Positions 34,329 through 42,212 of a DNA stretch of 64,000 bases are shown here, in pieces. The stretch's first letter is position 1. Every line of letters begins with the position of its first letter. The stretch is from NCBI GenBank assembly GCA_900319405.1, contig ONOH01000003.1, forward strand, positions 1-64,000, read 5' to 3'. The notes under the pieces were generated by a model that was not told where the DNA came from, did not search any database, and saw only the letters and a list, made by a program, of their open reading frames with translations. Source of the stretch: an uncultured Bacteroidales bacterium. Lineage in GTDB: Bacteria; Bacteroidota; Bacteroidia; Bacteroidales; UBA932. Position numbers and translations under genes: made by a program.

Positions 34329-37061
34329 ATGGCAGAAATTAAGAAAAGAGTCTATCGCTTCGGCGGAAAGCATGCCGAAGGCGACGGCAAGATGAGAGAA
34401 CTGCTGGGAGGCAAGGGTGCCAACCTGGCCGAAATGAATCTCCTGGGAATGCCTGTACCGGCCGGCTTTACCATCACCACCGAATGCTGCACGGAATACT
34501 ACCGTCTGGGTGGCGGTTACACCCCCCAGCTCCGCGCCGAGGTGGCATCGGCCCTGGAAGCTACGGAAAAGATCATGGGCAAGAAGTTCGGTGACGAGAA
34601 CGATCCTCTCCTTGTTAGCTGCCGCTCCGGCGCCCGTTCCTCCATGCCGGGCATGATGGACACCATCCTCAATATCGGCCTGTGCTCCAAGACCATCCCC
34701 GGGATGATCAAGAAGACCGGCAACCCCCGTTTCGTCTATGACGCCTACCGCCGTCTCATCATGATGTATTCCGACGTCGTGATGGAGAAGGCCGAGGGCA
34801 TCGAGCCCGCCGACGGCCAGGGCATCCGCCAGCAGCTGGACCGGATGATGGAAGAGGTCAAGAAGGCCAACGGTTACAAGAGCGACACCGAACTCACCGC
34901 CGACCAGCTCAAAGACCTGGCCGAAGCATTCAAGGTACGCATCAAGGAAGTCCTGGGCGTAGAGTTCCCGGACGATGCCAAGGCCCAGCTGTGGGGCTCC
35001 ATCGGCGGCGTATTCAAGAGCTGGAACGGCAAACGCGCCATCCGCTACCGCCAGATCGAGCACATTCCCGATGACTGGGGAACGGCCGTGAACGTGCAGT
35101 CCATGGTCTTCGGCAACATGGGAGACACCTCCGCCACCGGCGTGGCTTTCTCCCGCAACCCCGCCAACGGCGACAACAAGTTCTACGGTGAGTGGCTCAT
35201 CAACGCCCAGGGCGAAGATGTGGTGGCCGGTATCCGCACCCCCAACCCCCTGAACGAAGCCACCAAGAGCGAGAAGAACAAGAACCTGGCCTCCCTGGAA
35301 AAGGCCATGCCCGAGGTTTACAAAGAGCTGGACGACATCCGCAAGCACCTGGAAGACCACTTCCACGACATGCAGGACATCGAGTTCACCATCCAGGAAG
35401 GCAAGCTGTGGATGCTGCAGTGCCGCGTGGGCAAGCGCACCGGCCTGGCCGCCCTGCAGATGGCCGTGGATATGGTAGAGGAAGGCCTCATCGACGAGAA
35501 GACCGCCGTGATGCGCCTGGCCCCCGGCCAGCTGGACGAGGTCCTTCACCCCATCCTGGACCCGGCCTCCGAGAAGAAGGCCACCGTCCTGGCACAGGGT
35601 CTGCCCGCTTCCCCGGGCGGTGCCGTAGGCCAGATTGTCTTCACCTCCGAAGACGCCATCCGCTTCAACCAGGCCGGCAAGAAGTGCATCCTGGTCCGTG
35701 AAGAGACTTCCCCCGAAGACATCGACGGCATGCACGCCTCCGTGGGTATCCTCACCGAGCGCGGCGGCATGACCTCCCACGCCGCCCTGGTGGCCCGTGG
35801 CTGGGGCAAGTGCTGCATCGTAGGCTGCGACGCCCTCAAGATCAACTTCAAGACCAAGACCGTCAGCTTCGCCGGTGTGGACAAGACCTTCAAGGAGGGA
35901 GATTTCCTTTCCCTGAACGGCGCCAAGGGCCTGGTGTACGAAGGCGCCATCGAAACGATGGACGCTTCCGAGAACCCCCTCTTCGGCAAATTCATGTCCA
36001 TGTGCGACAAGTTCCGCAAGCTGGGCATCCGCACCAATGCCGACACTCCGGAGGATGCCGCCCGCGCCCTTAAGTTCGGCGCCCAGGGTATCGGCCTGTT
36101 CCGTATCGAGCACATGTTCTATGGCCGCAACTCCGAGCAGCCGCTCTCCAAGCTCCGCAAGATGATCCTCTGCAACACCGACGAGGAGCGCAAGTCCGCC
36201 CTCGCAGAGCTGGAACCTTATATGAAGGCCGCCGTCAAGGAAACCCTCCGCGTGATGGATGGCAAGCCGGTGGTGTTCCGACTGCTGGATCCGCCGCTTC
36301 ATGAGTTCGTTCCCCAGGGTGAGGACAAGAAGAAGGAACTGGCCAAGGATCTGGGCATCTCCGTGAAGGAAGTGGAGAAGCGTGGAGAAAGCCTGCATGA
36401 GGTGAACCCGATGATGGGTCACCGCGGCGTCCGTCTGCACGTGAGTTTCCCGCTCATCGCCGAAACCCAGTACCGCGCCATCTTCGCCGCCACCGCCGAA
36501 CTCCAGAAGGAAGGCCTGCACCCGCATCCGGAGATCATGATCCCCGTCACCATCAGCGCCCGTGAGCTCAGCTTCCAGAAGGTGATCTGCGACCGCATCA
36601 AGGCCGAGGTAGAGGCCAAGACCGCCCAGCTCATCGACTACCAGTTCGGTACGATGATTGAAATCCCCCGCGCCGCCCTCACGGCCGACCGCATGGCCCG
36701 TTCCGCGCAGTTCTTCAGCTTCGGCACCAACGACCTCACCCAGATGACCTTCGGCTTCAGCCGTGACGATATCGGCACCTTCATGGGTGACTACCTGGGC
36801 AACAAGATCCTCGATGCGGATCCGTTCCAGACCATCGACACCAAGGCCGTCGGCCAGCTGGTCAAGATTGGCGTAGAACGTGGCCGCAGCTGCCGCAAGG
36901 ACCTCCAGTGCGGTATCTGCGGAGAGCACGGCGGAGACCCCAAGTCCATCGAGTTCTTCAACACCATCGGCATCGACTATGTGAGCTGCTCACCGTTCCG
37001 CGTGCCCATCGCCCGCCTCGCTGCGGCCCAGGCCCAGATCAAGCAGAACCCGAACGCGTAA
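34329..37061 (+). CDS. ppdK: Pyruvate, phosphate dikinase
   Basis: 910 residues, full length for the family. N-terminal nucleotide-binding domain (VYRFGGKHAEGDGKMRELLG, ISS-type GMPVPAGFTITTE, SCRSGARSSMPGMMDTILNIG), central phosphohistidine domain with His484 in GGMTSHAALVARGW, and C-terminal PEP/pyruvate domain (NPMMGHRGVRL, FGTNDLTQMTFGFSRDD, CGICGEHGGDP). It interconverts pyruvate and PEP with ATP and phosphate in the cytosol. The last codons after AAAQAQI (KQNPNA, stop) come from an inserted element. A second copy of the 3' end, encoding ARLAAAQAQILQSK and a stop, lies at 40268-40313 before the apparent original terminator. Confidence 0.97.
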   Translation: MAEIKKRVYRFGGKHAEGDGKMRELLGGKGANLAEMNLLGMPVPAGFTITTECCTEYYRLGGGYTPQLRAEVASALEATEKIMGKKFGDENDPLLVSCRSGARSSMPGMMDTILNIGLCSKTIPGMIKKTGNPRFVYDAYRRLIMMYSDVVMEKAEGIEPADGQGIRQQLDRMMEEVKKANGYKSDTELTADQLKDLAEAFKVRIKEVLGVEFPDDAKAQLWGSIGGVFKSWNGKRAIRYRQIEHIPDDWGTAVNVQSMVFGNMGDTSATGVAFSRNPANGDNKFYGEWLINAQGEDVVAGIRTPNPLNEATKSEKNKNLASLEKAMPEVYKELDDIRKHLEDHFHDMQDIEFTIQEGKLWMLQCRVGKRTGLAALQMAVDMVEEGLIDEKTAVMRLAPGQLDEVLHPILDPASEKKATVLAQGLPASPGGAVGQIVFTSEDAIRFNQAGKKCILVREETSPEDIDGMHASVGILTERGGMTSHAALVARGWGKCCIVGCDALKINFKTKTVSFAGVDKTFKEGDFLSLNGAKGLVYEGAIETMDASENPLFGKFMSMCDKFRKLGIRTNADTPEDAARALKFGAQGIGLFRIEHMFYGRNSEQPLSKLRKMILCNTDEERKSALAELEPYMKAAVKETLRVMDGKPVVFRLLDPPLHEFVPQGEDKKKELAKDLGISVKEVEKRGESLHEVNPMMGHRGVRLHVSFPLIAETQYRAIFAATAELQKEGLHPHPEIMIPVTISARELSFQKVICDRIKAEVEAKTAQLIDYQFGTMIEIPRAALTADRMARSAQFFSFGTNDLTQMTFGFSRDDIGTFMGDYLGNKILDADPFQTIDTKAVGQLVKIGVERGRSCRKDLQCGICGEHGGDPKSIEFFNTIGIDYVSCSPFRVPIARLAAAQAQIKQNPNA
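37010..37040 (+). repeat. Left attachment-site repeat (attL-like) in the ppdK 3' end
   Basis: 31 bp starting CGCCCGCCTCGCTGCGGCCC, repeated at 40268-40298 with a single mismatch (T37022 against C40280). It encodes ARLAAAQAQI in the ppdK frame. Confidence 0.88.
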
Positions 37062-37105
37062 GGGATTCAGGGATTTCGAGAGAGAAACCTCAACTCATTG
37101 ATTGG

Positions 37106-37140
37106 AAGGAGTTTGTCTGGTTGGCAGGCTCCTTCTTTTT
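37106..37140 (+). terminator. Replacement terminator after ppdK, supplied by the element
   Basis: AAGGAG (37106-37111) and CTCCTT (37129-37134) with additional inner pairs, followed by CTTTTTT. Confidence 0.6.
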
Positions 37141-37178
37141 TGCTTTCAGCGTAGGTCGAACCTTTTAAAAGAGAGCGC

Positions 37179-37307
37179 GTTTACAAAGTGTTTACAGTTT
37201 TCAGAACTTGTGTTTACACCTGTAATTCATTTAAACACAAGAAATTATGGCATCTTTCAAAATCTGTGTCAGAGTCAAAAGACAAGATGCTCTGTACCCT
37301 GTTTACA
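37179..37307 (+). repeat. Cluster of TGTTTACA repeats at the element's left end
   Basis: GTTTACA at 37179, TGTTTACA at 37189, 37211 and 37300 (the last inside the integrase gene). Two further copies lie at the right end. The spacing and position fit arm-type binding sites of a tyrosine recombinase. Confidence 0.55.
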
Positions 37308-40012
37308 TCCGAATCACGCACAACAGGCAAGTCGGATACATCAAAACCGACAAATGCGTAGGCAAAGAAGGTCTCAAGAAAGGAGAAGTCGTCGATCCCC
37401 ACGTTCTTGCATACTGCTCCAAGGAAATCCTGCGATACATTGAAGCCTTGAATGCCGTCAATCTCTCTAGTCTCACCGTCTCTGAAATCGTGACATTTCT
37501 GAAAAAAATGGACGAGGAGATTTCTTTCTCGGAGTTTGCCCGGTTCTATGTTCGCCGGATGAGCATTGAATGGAAGATGGAACGAAATGCCAAAAATTAC
37601 CAGCTAGCACTTCGTTCTTTGGAACTCTTTATGGACCGCGACAACATTCTATGCCCACAACTCTCCGGGAAAGTCATTCAAGACTGGATTACGGATTTAG
37701 AAAAGCACTATCATAGAGCCAAAGAAATGTATCCGACTTGTGTGAAGATTATGTTCAACGCCATTTTGGACGAGTATAACGACTACGAAAAGGGCGTAAT
37801 TCGGATAAAAAACAATCCCTTTCGAAAGATTCGGATACCAAAAGCTGATACGCCTGACAAAAGAGCCTTAGACATTGATACGCTGAGGAGATTCTTCTTC
37901 GGAGAATTGCCACCTTCTAAAATGGTCGCACCCTTGCCTGAACTAAGCAGAGATGTTGCCGAAATGGTGTTTTGCCTGGCTGGAATCAACACGGCAGACC
38001 TTTATTTAATGAAGAAGGAGTGCCTACGCGATGGTGTTCTTTGCTATCATCGGCAGAAGACAAAAAAGTTCCGCAGAGACGGCGCTTACCTTGAAATCCG
38101 AGTTCCAGAACGTCTGCTTCCTCTCTTTGAAAAGTATAAGTCAGATGACGAATACCTTTTTTGCTTCAGCAAGCGACACCAGGATCTTGACTGTTTTAAT
38201 ATCAACGTCAACCGAGGACTAAAACGCTATTGTACCCATAATGGGCTTCCTCCAATATGCATCTACAACTTCCGGCACTCATGGGCGACTATCGCCCGGA
38301 ACAATTGCGGAGCTTCTACCGAAGAGGTCGGATTTGCCATGAACTCCTGGATTTTTGATTATCTTTGTATCTGGACCATAAACATCCGCGCCATGATCAG
38401 ACTGACTAAACTCCTTCTTCTTTTTATACTGCCGCTTCTTTACGCATGCACCCAGAAAGAACAGGAGGTGCGAGTCGAATCAGTAACTATAAGTCAGTCT
38501 TCGGTGGAAATAGAAATTGGCAAGACCCTTCAACTTAGCGCCACGGTCTATCCCTCTACGGCAACTAGGAAAGACGTCACCTGGTCCTCCACTAAGTCTT
38601 CTGTGGCGTCTGTTAGTTCATCTGGTCTAGTCACGGCGGCCAGTGAAGGAACGACAACGATAACTGCCTCCGCCGATGGAAAGAAGGGAGAGTGTACCGT
38701 TTCTGTGGAGAAGGGATTTGTAGCGGTATCAGAGGTTAGATTAAATAGAACTGAACTAACTCTCAATATCGGCGAAGAGAATAGGCTGATTGCTACAGTC
38801 CTGCCGGAGGATGCTACGAATAAAACCCTATCATGGACGTCTTACTCTCCCCATGTTGCTACTGTTGATGAGAAAGGATTAATTAAAGGCCTTTCTGTTG
38901 GTAAGGCTCGTATCTTTGTATCAACCAATAACCCAATCATTTCTGCCAGTTGTTTTGTGACTATTACAGAACCCGTTATAGAATTTGAGGATCCTCTAGT
39001 CGCATTAAAATGTATTGCACATTGGGATACAAATGGAGATCATTTCCTTTCTTTCAAAGAAGCAGAGTCCGTTGAGTCGTTAGGTTCCGTTTTTAACGAA
39101 AATGGAGAATCATCCCACATTGAAAAGTTCAATGAACTAAGGTTTTTTACTGGGCTAAAGAGAATAGAGGAAAAGGCTTTTTACTACTGTGTTAACCTCA
39201 ATGAGATTACTCTTCCTAATAGCATTGAGTCCATCGGAGAAATGGCTTTCTATGCAAATGTCAACCTAGAGCATCTTACTATTCCGAATACTGTTTGTTC
39301 CATTGAGTCCGGTGCTTTTGGCGACTGTCGAAGATTACGAGAGATAGAGCTCCCGAAGGGTTTGAAAAGAATTGAAAAAGGGACCTTCGTTCGATGTCAG
39401 AGTATGGAGAGCATATCTTTTTTATGTGATGAATTAGAAATGATTGAAGAGAGTTCTTTTTTACAATGCGTTTCTTTAACCTCCATTTCACTGCCTGATT
39501 CAGTAAAGGAGATTGGTGATGGAGCTTTCTCCAATTGTTTCAATCTTAAAACGGTTTGCTTTCCTGAATCACTTGAACAAATGGGAGACAAAGTATTTTG
39601 GCTTTGTAATAGACTTGAGAAGCTATCCGGAAAAAACACTTCGGAAGATGGACGATGTTATGTGCTCAATGGGGAGTTAAAAGGGTTCGCTCAGGAAGGG
39701 CTAACATCCTATTCTTTACCGGTAGGAATAAGAAAAATAACGAGCGAATTCTTTTATTCGTGCTCTATGTTAACTTCAATTGCTCTTCCCAAGTCAATTG
39801 AACAAATCGGAGGATATGCATTTCATCATTGTGATATGCTGACAACTGTGTACTGCTATGCCAATAGGCCTCCAAAAGTCGAAACGCCCATCGATTTATC
39901 ATCTGTTCCACTCTCAAATCTCTATGTACCGGACGAAAGTGTAGACACTTATAAGATTGATGATGGTTGGAAATGGTATGCCGATTATATAAGACCAATT
40001 AGTGAATTATAA
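37247..40012 (+). CDS. In-frame fusion: truncated tyrosine recombinase plus BspA-like lipoprotein
   Basis: A single 921-codon frame. Residues 1-about 366 are a Bacteroidetes tyrosine recombinase: arm-binding domain (MASFKICVRVKRQDALYPVY), SAM-like core (FSEFARFYVRRMSIEWKMER), LAGINTADLYLMKKE, the YHRQKTKKF lysine box, and the arginine box YNFRHSWATIARNN. It stops at EEVGFAMN, exactly where the second histidine and later the nucleophilic tyrosine should follow. The frame then passes through promoter-like DNA into a lipoprotein signal at codon 383. The recombinase half should be inactive for strand cleavage. The lipoprotein may be made from the fused frame, but more likely from its own start at 38393. 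The junction is near 38346. Confidence 0.8.
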   Translation: MASFKICVRVKRQDALYPVYIRITHNRQVGYIKTDKCVGKEGLKKGEVVDPHVLAYCSKEILRYIEALNAVNLSSLTVSEIVTFLKKMDEEISFSEFARFYVRRMSIEWKMERNAKNYQLALRSLELFMDRDNILCPQLSGKVIQDWITDLEKHYHRAKEMYPTCVKIMFNAILDEYNDYEKGVIRIKNNPFRKIRIPKADTPDKRALDIDTLRRFFFGELPPSKMVAPLPELSRDVAEMVFCLAGINTADLYLMKKECLRDGVLCYHRQKTKKFRRDGAYLEIRVPERLLPLFEKYKSDDEYLFCFSKRHQDLDCFNINVNRGLKRYCTHNGLPPICIYNFRHSWATIARNNCGASTEEVGFAMNSWIFDYLCIWTINIRAMIRLTKLLLLFILPLLYACTQKEQEVRVESVTISQSSVEIEIGKTLQLSATVYPSTATRKDVTWSSTKSSVASVSSSGLVTAASEGTTTITASADGKKGECTVSVEKGFVAVSEVRLNRTELTLNIGEENRLIATVLPEDATNKTLSWTSYSPHVATVDEKGLIKGLSVGKARIFVSTNNPIISASCFVTITEPVIEFEDPLVALKCIAHWDTNGDHFLSFKEAESVESLGSVFNENGESSHIEKFNELRFFTGLKRIEEKAFYYCVNLNEITLPNSIESIGEMAFYANVNLEHLTIPNTVCSIESGAFGDCRRLREIELPKGLKRIEKGTFVRCQSMESISFLCDELEMIEESSFLQCVSLTSISLPDSVKEIGDGAFSNCFNLKTVCFPESLEQMGDKVFWLCNRLEKLSGKNTSEDGRCYVLNGELKGFAQEGLTSYSLPVGIRKITSEFFYSCSMLTSIALPKSIEQIGGYAFHHCDMLTTVYCYANRPPKVETPIDLSSVPLSNLYVPDESVDTYKIDDGWKWYADYIRPISEL
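38360..38367 (+). promoter_or_regulatory. -7 box (TATCTTTG) of the BspA-like lipoprotein, inside the fused frame
   Basis: TATCTTTG lies 25 bp upstream of the lipoprotein ATG and right after the recombinase/lipoprotein junction. A TTTG at 38333-38336 is 23 bp away, slightly too far, and lies within the recombinase part. Confidence 0.55.
38393..40012 (+). CDS. BspA-like surface lipoprotein (Big2 and leucine-rich repeats), internal start
   Basis: 539 residues from the ATG at 38393, starting with a lipoprotein signal (MIRLTKLLLLFILPLLYAC). This internal start is preferred over the fused upstream start because the signal peptide and a promoter box lie here. Two Big2-type immunoglobulin-like domains follow (VTISQSSVEIEIGKTLQLSA with TWSSTKSSVASVSSSGLVTA; VRLNRTELTLNIGEENRLIA with LSWTSYSPHVATVDEKGL). 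BspA-type leucine-rich repeats of about 23 residues then run to the end (GLKRIEEKAFYYCVNLNEIT, SIESIGEMAFYANVNLEHLT, SVKEIGDGAFSNCFNLKTVC). Such proteins are surface adhesins or binding proteins. It appears to be the cargo of the ppdK element. Confidence 0.8.
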   Translation: MIRLTKLLLLFILPLLYACTQKEQEVRVESVTISQSSVEIEIGKTLQLSATVYPSTATRKDVTWSSTKSSVASVSSSGLVTAASEGTTTITASADGKKGECTVSVEKGFVAVSEVRLNRTELTLNIGEENRLIATVLPEDATNKTLSWTSYSPHVATVDEKGLIKGLSVGKARIFVSTNNPIISASCFVTITEPVIEFEDPLVALKCIAHWDTNGDHFLSFKEAESVESLGSVFNENGESSHIEKFNELRFFTGLKRIEEKAFYYCVNLNEITLPNSIESIGEMAFYANVNLEHLTIPNTVCSIESGAFGDCRRLREIELPKGLKRIEKGTFVRCQSMESISFLCDELEMIEESSFLQCVSLTSISLPDSVKEIGDGAFSNCFNLKTVCFPESLEQMGDKVFWLCNRLEKLSGKNTSEDGRCYVLNGELKGFAQEGLTSYSLPVGIRKITSEFFYSCSMLTSIALPKSIEQIGGYAFHHCDMLTTVYCYANRPPKVETPIDLSSVPLSNLYVPDESVDTYKIDDGWKWYADYIRPISEL

Positions 40013-40222
40013 AGTGAATTTAGACATTCGATAATGCTCTATCAATCAACCATTTAATGGTTAACTAAATATTTATACAGATAGAATAGGGGTTATCGTG
40101 AAATTCCTGAAAAAAGCGACAAGGCCATCTTGGATTCTTCAGCGAGATTGACGACCTTTGTTATTGACAAACACAAGAACCGAGATACTGGAAACTCGAG
40201 CAAACGGCAGTTTTTAGGGCAT

Positions 40223-40241
40223 TGTTTACAGTATGTTTACA
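40223..40241 (+). repeat. TGTTTACA repeats at the element's right end
   Basis: Two copies, 40223-40230 and 40234-40241, 27 bp inside the attR-like repeat. Together with the left cluster they frame the element. Confidence 0.55.
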
Positions 40242-40267
40242 GCGCGAACGTAAGTGATTGATTTTCA

Positions 40268-40298
40268 CGCCCGCCTCGCCGCGGCCCAGGCCCAGATC
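40268..40298 (+). repeat. Right attachment-site repeat (attR-like)
   Basis: Matches 37010-37040 at 30 of 31 positions. Continued, it reads ARLAAAQAQILQSK and a TAA stop, the apparent original C-terminus of ppdK. Confidence 0.88.
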
Positions 40299-40332
40299 CT
40301 GCAGAGCAAGTAAGAGCTGAATCTTTCCCCGA

Positions 40333-40360
40333 AAACCGGCCTCCCTGGGCCGGTTTTTTT
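40333..40360 (+). terminator. Original ppdK terminator, also facing the GH53 gene
   Basis: AAACCGGCC, loop TCCCTG, GGCCGGTTT followed by a run of T; the mirror side has TTTTC, so it can work for the convergent GH53 gene as well. Confidence 0.85.
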
Positions 40361-40364
40361 GTTG

Positions 40365-41522
40365 TTACGGGGCGAAGACGTCCAGGACGGAGGTCGGGGC
40401 TCCGGCGGGAGTGAAGGCACCCTGGTCGTAGGCATTCCAGGGACGGGTCTGGGGCGTGCCCGTGTACTTGGTGAGTTCGGCCGGTTTGGAATAGATGTCG
40501 GGCTTCCAGCTTCCGTCCACCTCCGGCTCCCAATAGAAGACGCCGGCGCATTGGTCCAGGTTCCGGACCTCGTCCATAAAGGATTTCAGAATCGACCGGG
40601 CCGTGGTTTCGGAAGCCTGTGTCCTGACACCGGTCTCGGCTATCATCACGGGGACTCCGTAATCGGCCATCACCTTTTTTATATAGGCGAGGGCGTACTG
40701 GTTCATTTCCGCGGGGGTGAGGCTTTTTTCCTTGCCGTCTATCCACATCTTGCTTTCGTACTGGGGGTAGTGGGAGAAGGCAATCATATCGAACTTTCCG
40801 CCCTTGGCCTTGAAATCCTCCAGCCACATGGGGTTTCCATAGGAGGCGCTGAAAAAGGCGCTGTTCAGGTGCGGCATCACAAAGGCCGACGGATACACCG
40901 ACTTGGCGGCCTCGTAACCGGCGTTATATAGCCTGACAAAGTTCGCCAGGTCTATCCGCTCGTTCTTCCAGACGGCTTGCCCGGCCGGATAAAGCATCCC
41001 TTCGCGGGTCTCGTTGCCAATCTGCACCCACTTCACCTCCACGCCGGCGCTCTTGAGCGCGGCCAACACGTCCCGGGTATGCCCGCTGACGTGCGCGACC
41101 ATTTTCTCCGGATCGGACACATCCGCCTTCCAGGCCGACGGTACCAGCTGGCGGGAGGGGTCGGCAAAGAAATCGCTGTAATGGAAGTCTATCATCAGGG
41201 ACATTCCGGCGGCCTTAACTTTTCGGGCGACGTTCAGCACGTCTTCCCGGCCGCTCCAGCCGCCATAAGGATCCACCCAGACGCGCAGGCGGATGGCGTT
41301 GAAGCCGCAGTCCTTGAGCACCTCGAGAAGGGGTGCCGCCGTACCGTCCTTTTTCTTGAAGCTGCGGCCACCTGCCTCCATTTCAGAGGCCCAGCTGATA
41401 TCGGCCCCCCGGGCAAAAGCATCGGAGGGAGCGGGCTCCGATTCAGGTTCCGGAGAGGGTTTGACGGAAGATCCGCAGGAGAGAAAGGCAAGCAGCGCTG
41501 CCAGGAAAGCTGTTTTTTTCAT
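40365..41522 (-). CDS. GH53 endo-beta-1,4-galactanase lipoprotein
   Basis: 385 residues with a lipoprotein signal (MKKTAFLAALLAFLSC) and a Pro/Glu linker. The GH53 barrel starts FARGADISWASEMEAGG and includes FNAIRLRVWVDPYGG, MIDFHYSDFFADP, the acid/base Glu171 in VQIGNETREG, and the nucleophile Glu296 in PVMIAETGVR. The C-terminal FYWEPEVDGSW is also typical. It cleaves beta-1,4-galactan side chains of pectin, probably at the cell surface. It is a single gene, facing the ppdK element across a shared terminator. Confidence 0.95.
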   Translation of the reverse strand: MKKTAFLAALLAFLSCGSSVKPSPEPESEPAPSDAFARGADISWASEMEAGGRSFKKKDGTAAPLLEVLKDCGFNAIRLRVWVDPYGGWSGREDVLNVARKVKAAGMSLMIDFHYSDFFADPSRQLVPSAWKADVSDPEKMVAHVSGHTRDVLAALKSAGVEVKWVQIGNETREGMLYPAGQAVWKNERIDLANFVRLYNAGYEAAKSVYPSAFVMPHLNSAFFSASYGNPMWLEDFKAKGGKFDMIAFSHYPQYESKMWIDGKEKSLTPAEMNQYALAYIKKVMADYGVPVMIAETGVRTQASETTARSILKSFMDEVRNLDQCAGVFYWEPEVDGSWKPDIYSKPAELTKYTGTPQTRPWNAYDQGAFTPAGAPTSVLDVFAP

Positions 41523-41564
41523 CGTTCAAAGTTAGGGATTCGGTAGCGGAAATCAAAGAGAAGG

Positions 41565-42212
41565 CTAGCGGTACAATTCGCGAAGGACGGCCAGGGACCT
41601 GACCTGGACAGACTGTTCCGTATGATAGGAAAGATACTGTAAAAGACAGTCGCAGAGTTCGTTCCGTGCAACGCCGCTCAGGGGCACGAGCATACTTTCC
41701 CCGAAGTCTTTTTCCAGGAAAAGTTTCAGTTCCCGAAGCTGTTCCTTGGCAAAAGGGGCGATATCGTCAAAGCCCGGCCGGAAACCGAGGGCCCCGGCCA
41801 GTTCCAGGAGGAAACGGATATGGAAATTGGCAAAGTCGCTTTCCAGTTCGTTCAGGGTAAGGATGGAACCCAGGCACCATTCGTACAGGCCATCCTCGTA
41901 ACTGCCGTCCCGCAGAATGCGGAACAGCACCTCCGACAGGAAGAGGGTCATCGTATTCTTATGAAGGTTGCCGCGGATTCCCTGAAGGGCGTCCTTGAGC
42001 CGGATGCCGCGAAGGCTCCAAAGGGTGGATTTGGGGTTTTCCACCACATCGGCCTCCAGAATATTGAGCGGGAGGAAGAGGGCCATCCCGGCCTTTTTTC
42101 CGGGCCTTACCAGAAAGCCGCGCCGGCCGTGTTCGCGCGAAAGGGTGTGCACCACAAGCGCGTTCTCCCCCACCTTGGTGGTGGCCAGCACAATGAGTTC
42201 GATATTATCCAC
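41565..42212 (-). CDS. recO: DNA repair protein RecO
   Basis: 215 residues starting with GTG at 42212 (MDNIELIVLATTKVGENALV). The OB-fold N-terminus (VHTLSREHGRRGFLVRPG) and helical C-terminus (LLELAGALGFRPGFDDIAPF) match the Bacteroidetes RecO form, which lacks the zinc cysteines at this length. RecO loads RecA on SSB-coated DNA with RecR. It overlaps the end of rdgB by eight bases, so translation is probably coupled. Confidence 0.9.
   Translation of the reverse strand: MDNIELIVLATTKVGENALVVHTLSREHGRRGFLVRPGKKAGMALFLPLNILEADVVENPKSTLWSLRGIRLKDALQGIRGNLHKNTMTLFLSEVLFRILRDGSYEDGLYEWCLGSILTLNELESDFANFHIRFLLELAGALGFRPGFDDIAPFAKEQLRELKLFLEKDFGESMLVPLSGVARNELCDCLLQYLSYHTEQSVQVRSLAVLRELYR

Larger units (their letters stand above)
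37041..40298. mobile_element. 3.26-kb integrative element inserted in the 3' end of ppdK
   Basis: The element is bounded by 31-bp near-identical repeats of the ppdK 3' end, the footprint of site-specific integration. The left side gives ppdK a replacement tail with stop and terminator; the right side leaves the displaced tail and the old terminator (40333-40360). Inside are TGTTTACA repeats near both ends, a tyrosine-recombinase frame cut before its catalytic tyrosine, and a BspA-like lipoprotein. GC content is far lower than in ppdK. As it stands, the element lacks an obviously complete integrase and is probably immobile. Confidence 0.85.
40013..40364. other. Right end of the element and displaced ppdK tail, no gene
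   Basis: 352 bp holding a small palindrome (AACCATTTAATGGTT at 40048-40062), the two right-hand TGTTTACA repeats, the attR-like repeat with the displaced ppdK 3' codons (stop TAA at 40311-40313), and the old ppdK terminator. No coding sequence is convincing. Confidence 0.75.

Noticed and set aside
34314-36929. Open frame of 871 codons antisense to ppdK
   Set aside because: It is the mirror of a GC-rich, highly conserved gene; no recognisable domains and no promoter.
40131-40156. Possible third copy of the dispersed repeat (GGATTCTTCAGCGAGATTGA)
   Set aside because: Only the ATTCTTC part matches; the rest does not align without several gaps.
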